DNA from: Aureibaculum luteum
GTDB lineage: Bacteria > Bacteroidota > Bacteroidia > Flavobacteriales > Flavobacteriaceae
Reading direction: 5' to 3'
DNA: 64,000 bases
NCBI RefSeq assembly: GCF_003449015.1
Contig: NZ_QRGD01000005.1
Location: 306,836-370,835 of the forward strand
Numbering within the stretch: the first letter of the stretch is position 1; every line of letters begins with the position of its first letter. The translations under genes and the position numbers were made by a program. Positions 63,187 to 64,000 of this stretch are shown here, piece by piece. The notes beneath the pieces are model-generated. The model was not told the DNA's origin. It did not search any database and saw nothing but the letters and a program-made list of their open reading frames with translations.

Positions 63187-63906
63187 ATGATAGATAAATT
63201 CATTAGTTTTCTTTCGAATAACCTTTCAGATTATGATTGGAAGAAAGCAAAATGTGTTCTTATATTTAGTGAACAGTCACTAAATAGAAATATTTATTAT
63301 TTGTTATCTGAAGAGTTTATAAGGCTAGATGTAAAGCCTAAAGAATATAAGTTTTTTACCAATTATAATAGAGAACTTTACTTAGAAAATTTAAATGATA
63401 AATCTAAACGTTTTAATAAGTTAGAGTTAATTATCTTTCCAGATGGCCATTATAAGGAAAACTATTTTTGGGACGAAAAGAAAGAAATAGCGGATAAACT
63501 TATGGCTGCTGAGTTCTTTTATCAATGGACTAATGACACATTGATGAATCGTATTTTTGAGTATGAAAAAGACAATGAGCTATTAAAACCTAACTATGAT
63601 GAAAATGGTGATTTAATAGATTATCAAGAATCTTGGGATAGAGGTCTTTTTCTATTTATTATAAACAACAATATTATTTCTCATAAAATAACTTTGTACA
63701 AAAATAGCATTGAAAGAGATTTACCTATGCCTTTGCCTCCATATTTTATTAAAGGATTACTAGAACATCAATTAGTTACAAATACAGAATTGACTAATGA
63801 ATGGAAACCTTGGAATAGACTACTAATAAATTCACCCCATAATAGTATTCCATATGATAAGTGGCAAGAATATGTTGAATATAGTTTAGAAGTTATTGAA
63901 GAATAA
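63187..63906 (+). CDS. orphan cassette-like gene, unknown
   Basis: A 239-residue acidic, Trp/Tyr/Asn-rich soluble protein without signal peptide or membrane helix. I recognise no domain. Its ends are flanked by a 15-bp inverted repeat (63165-63179 and 63907-63921, 14 of 15 matching). It lies exactly between the right end of unit B and the left end of a further unit, as a gene cassette would. Confidence 0.65.
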   Translation: MIDKFISFLSNNLSDYDWKKAKCVLIFSEQSLNRNIYYLLSEEFIRLDVKPKEYKFFTNYNRELYLENLNDKSKRFNKLELIIFPDGHYKENYFWDEKKEIADKLMAAEFFYQWTNDTLMNRIFEYEKDNELLKPNYDENGDLIDYQESWDRGLFLFIINNNIISHKITLYKNSIERDLPMPLPPYFIKGLLEHQLVTNTELTNEWKPWNRLLINSPHNSIPYDKWQEYVEYSLEVIEE

Positions 63907-63960
63907 AACTAAAGCTAACAAAAGTAATCGTTGCACAAGCAGTAAAAACACTCTTTTAAA
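63907..63960 (+). repeat. left end of a possible third unit (incomplete)
   Basis: AACTAAAGCTAACAA followed by AAGTAATCGTTGCACAAGCAG. The GCTAACAA (63914-63921) is the same left arm as in units A and B. Beyond that the sequence differs, and the window ends before a right arm could be seen. Confidence 0.4.
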
Positions 63961-64000
63961 TCAATAATTGACTTGATTTCAACCATTTTAAGAACGGCTG

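Overview
The window looks like chromosome from a member of the Flavobacteriaceae (Bacteroidota). It is AT-rich and rarely shows Shine-Dalgarno sequences. Several starts are preceded by TAnnTTTG, the Bacteroidota -7 promoter element. The gene set also fits: menA (menaquinone), bshA (bacillithiol), an LptD-like assembly protein, GntG-type threonine aldolase, DUF2853, DUF6787 and DUF6438 proteins, and a DUF5117-type zinc metalloprotease. No rRNA, tRNA, CRISPR array, insertion sequence or integrase gene was found.

About 0-59 kb is ordinary chromosome arranged in short operons. 0-5 kb (minus strand) holds menA (cut by the window edge), a SPOR-like membrane protein, a CCG/4Fe-4S redox pair, an MCE protein and a SPOR-tailed cell-wall amidase. 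The amidase faces lptD (6-9 kb). 9-13 kb holds a HAD phosphatase, bshA, a Nudix hydrolase, a PlsC-like acyltransferase and Dps, which faces an OxyR-type regulator (13.4 kb). 14-20 kb holds small conserved proteins, a mannose-6-phosphate isomerase, a peroxiredoxin, an adenine-deaminase-type enzyme, an aldo/keto reductase, rlmH and nadC. 20-30 kb holds a DUF4139 protein, pcm, an oxidoreductase, 3-hydroxybutyryl-CoA dehydrogenase and a four-gene MacAB-like exporter. 30-46 kb holds a rhodanese, a DAACS symporter, folE, msrA, two metallopeptidases, threonine aldolase, prfB overlapping a phosphoethanolamine transferase, and a GHL10-like hydrolase.

Two metabolic modules stand out. At 46.3-51 kb, pxpABC (5-oxoprolinase) follows a Nramp-fold transporter that lacks the metal-binding DPGN and MPH motifs, and a DUF2891 gene. 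This suggests uptake and hydrolysis of 5-oxoproline or a relative. At 56-59 kb a MocR/PdxR-type regulator faces a GNAT - DUF1272 - PNPOx-like operon, with three TGGAC half-sites between them.

From about 59.2 kb to the end the content becomes accessory: a serine hydrolase, a lipoprotein with two Cys/His repeats, two further small lipoproteins, a scramblase/LURP-one-like protein and an orphan ORF. This part contains two copies, and the start of a possible third, of a roughly 110-nt structured element. Each copy starts with GCTAACAA; the best one ends in TTGTTAGC and sits just downstream of a TAACTTTG promoter box. The last gene lies exactly between two such ends. That resembles a cassette array with attC-like spacers, or a repeated promoter-leader family, and is the most novel signal here.
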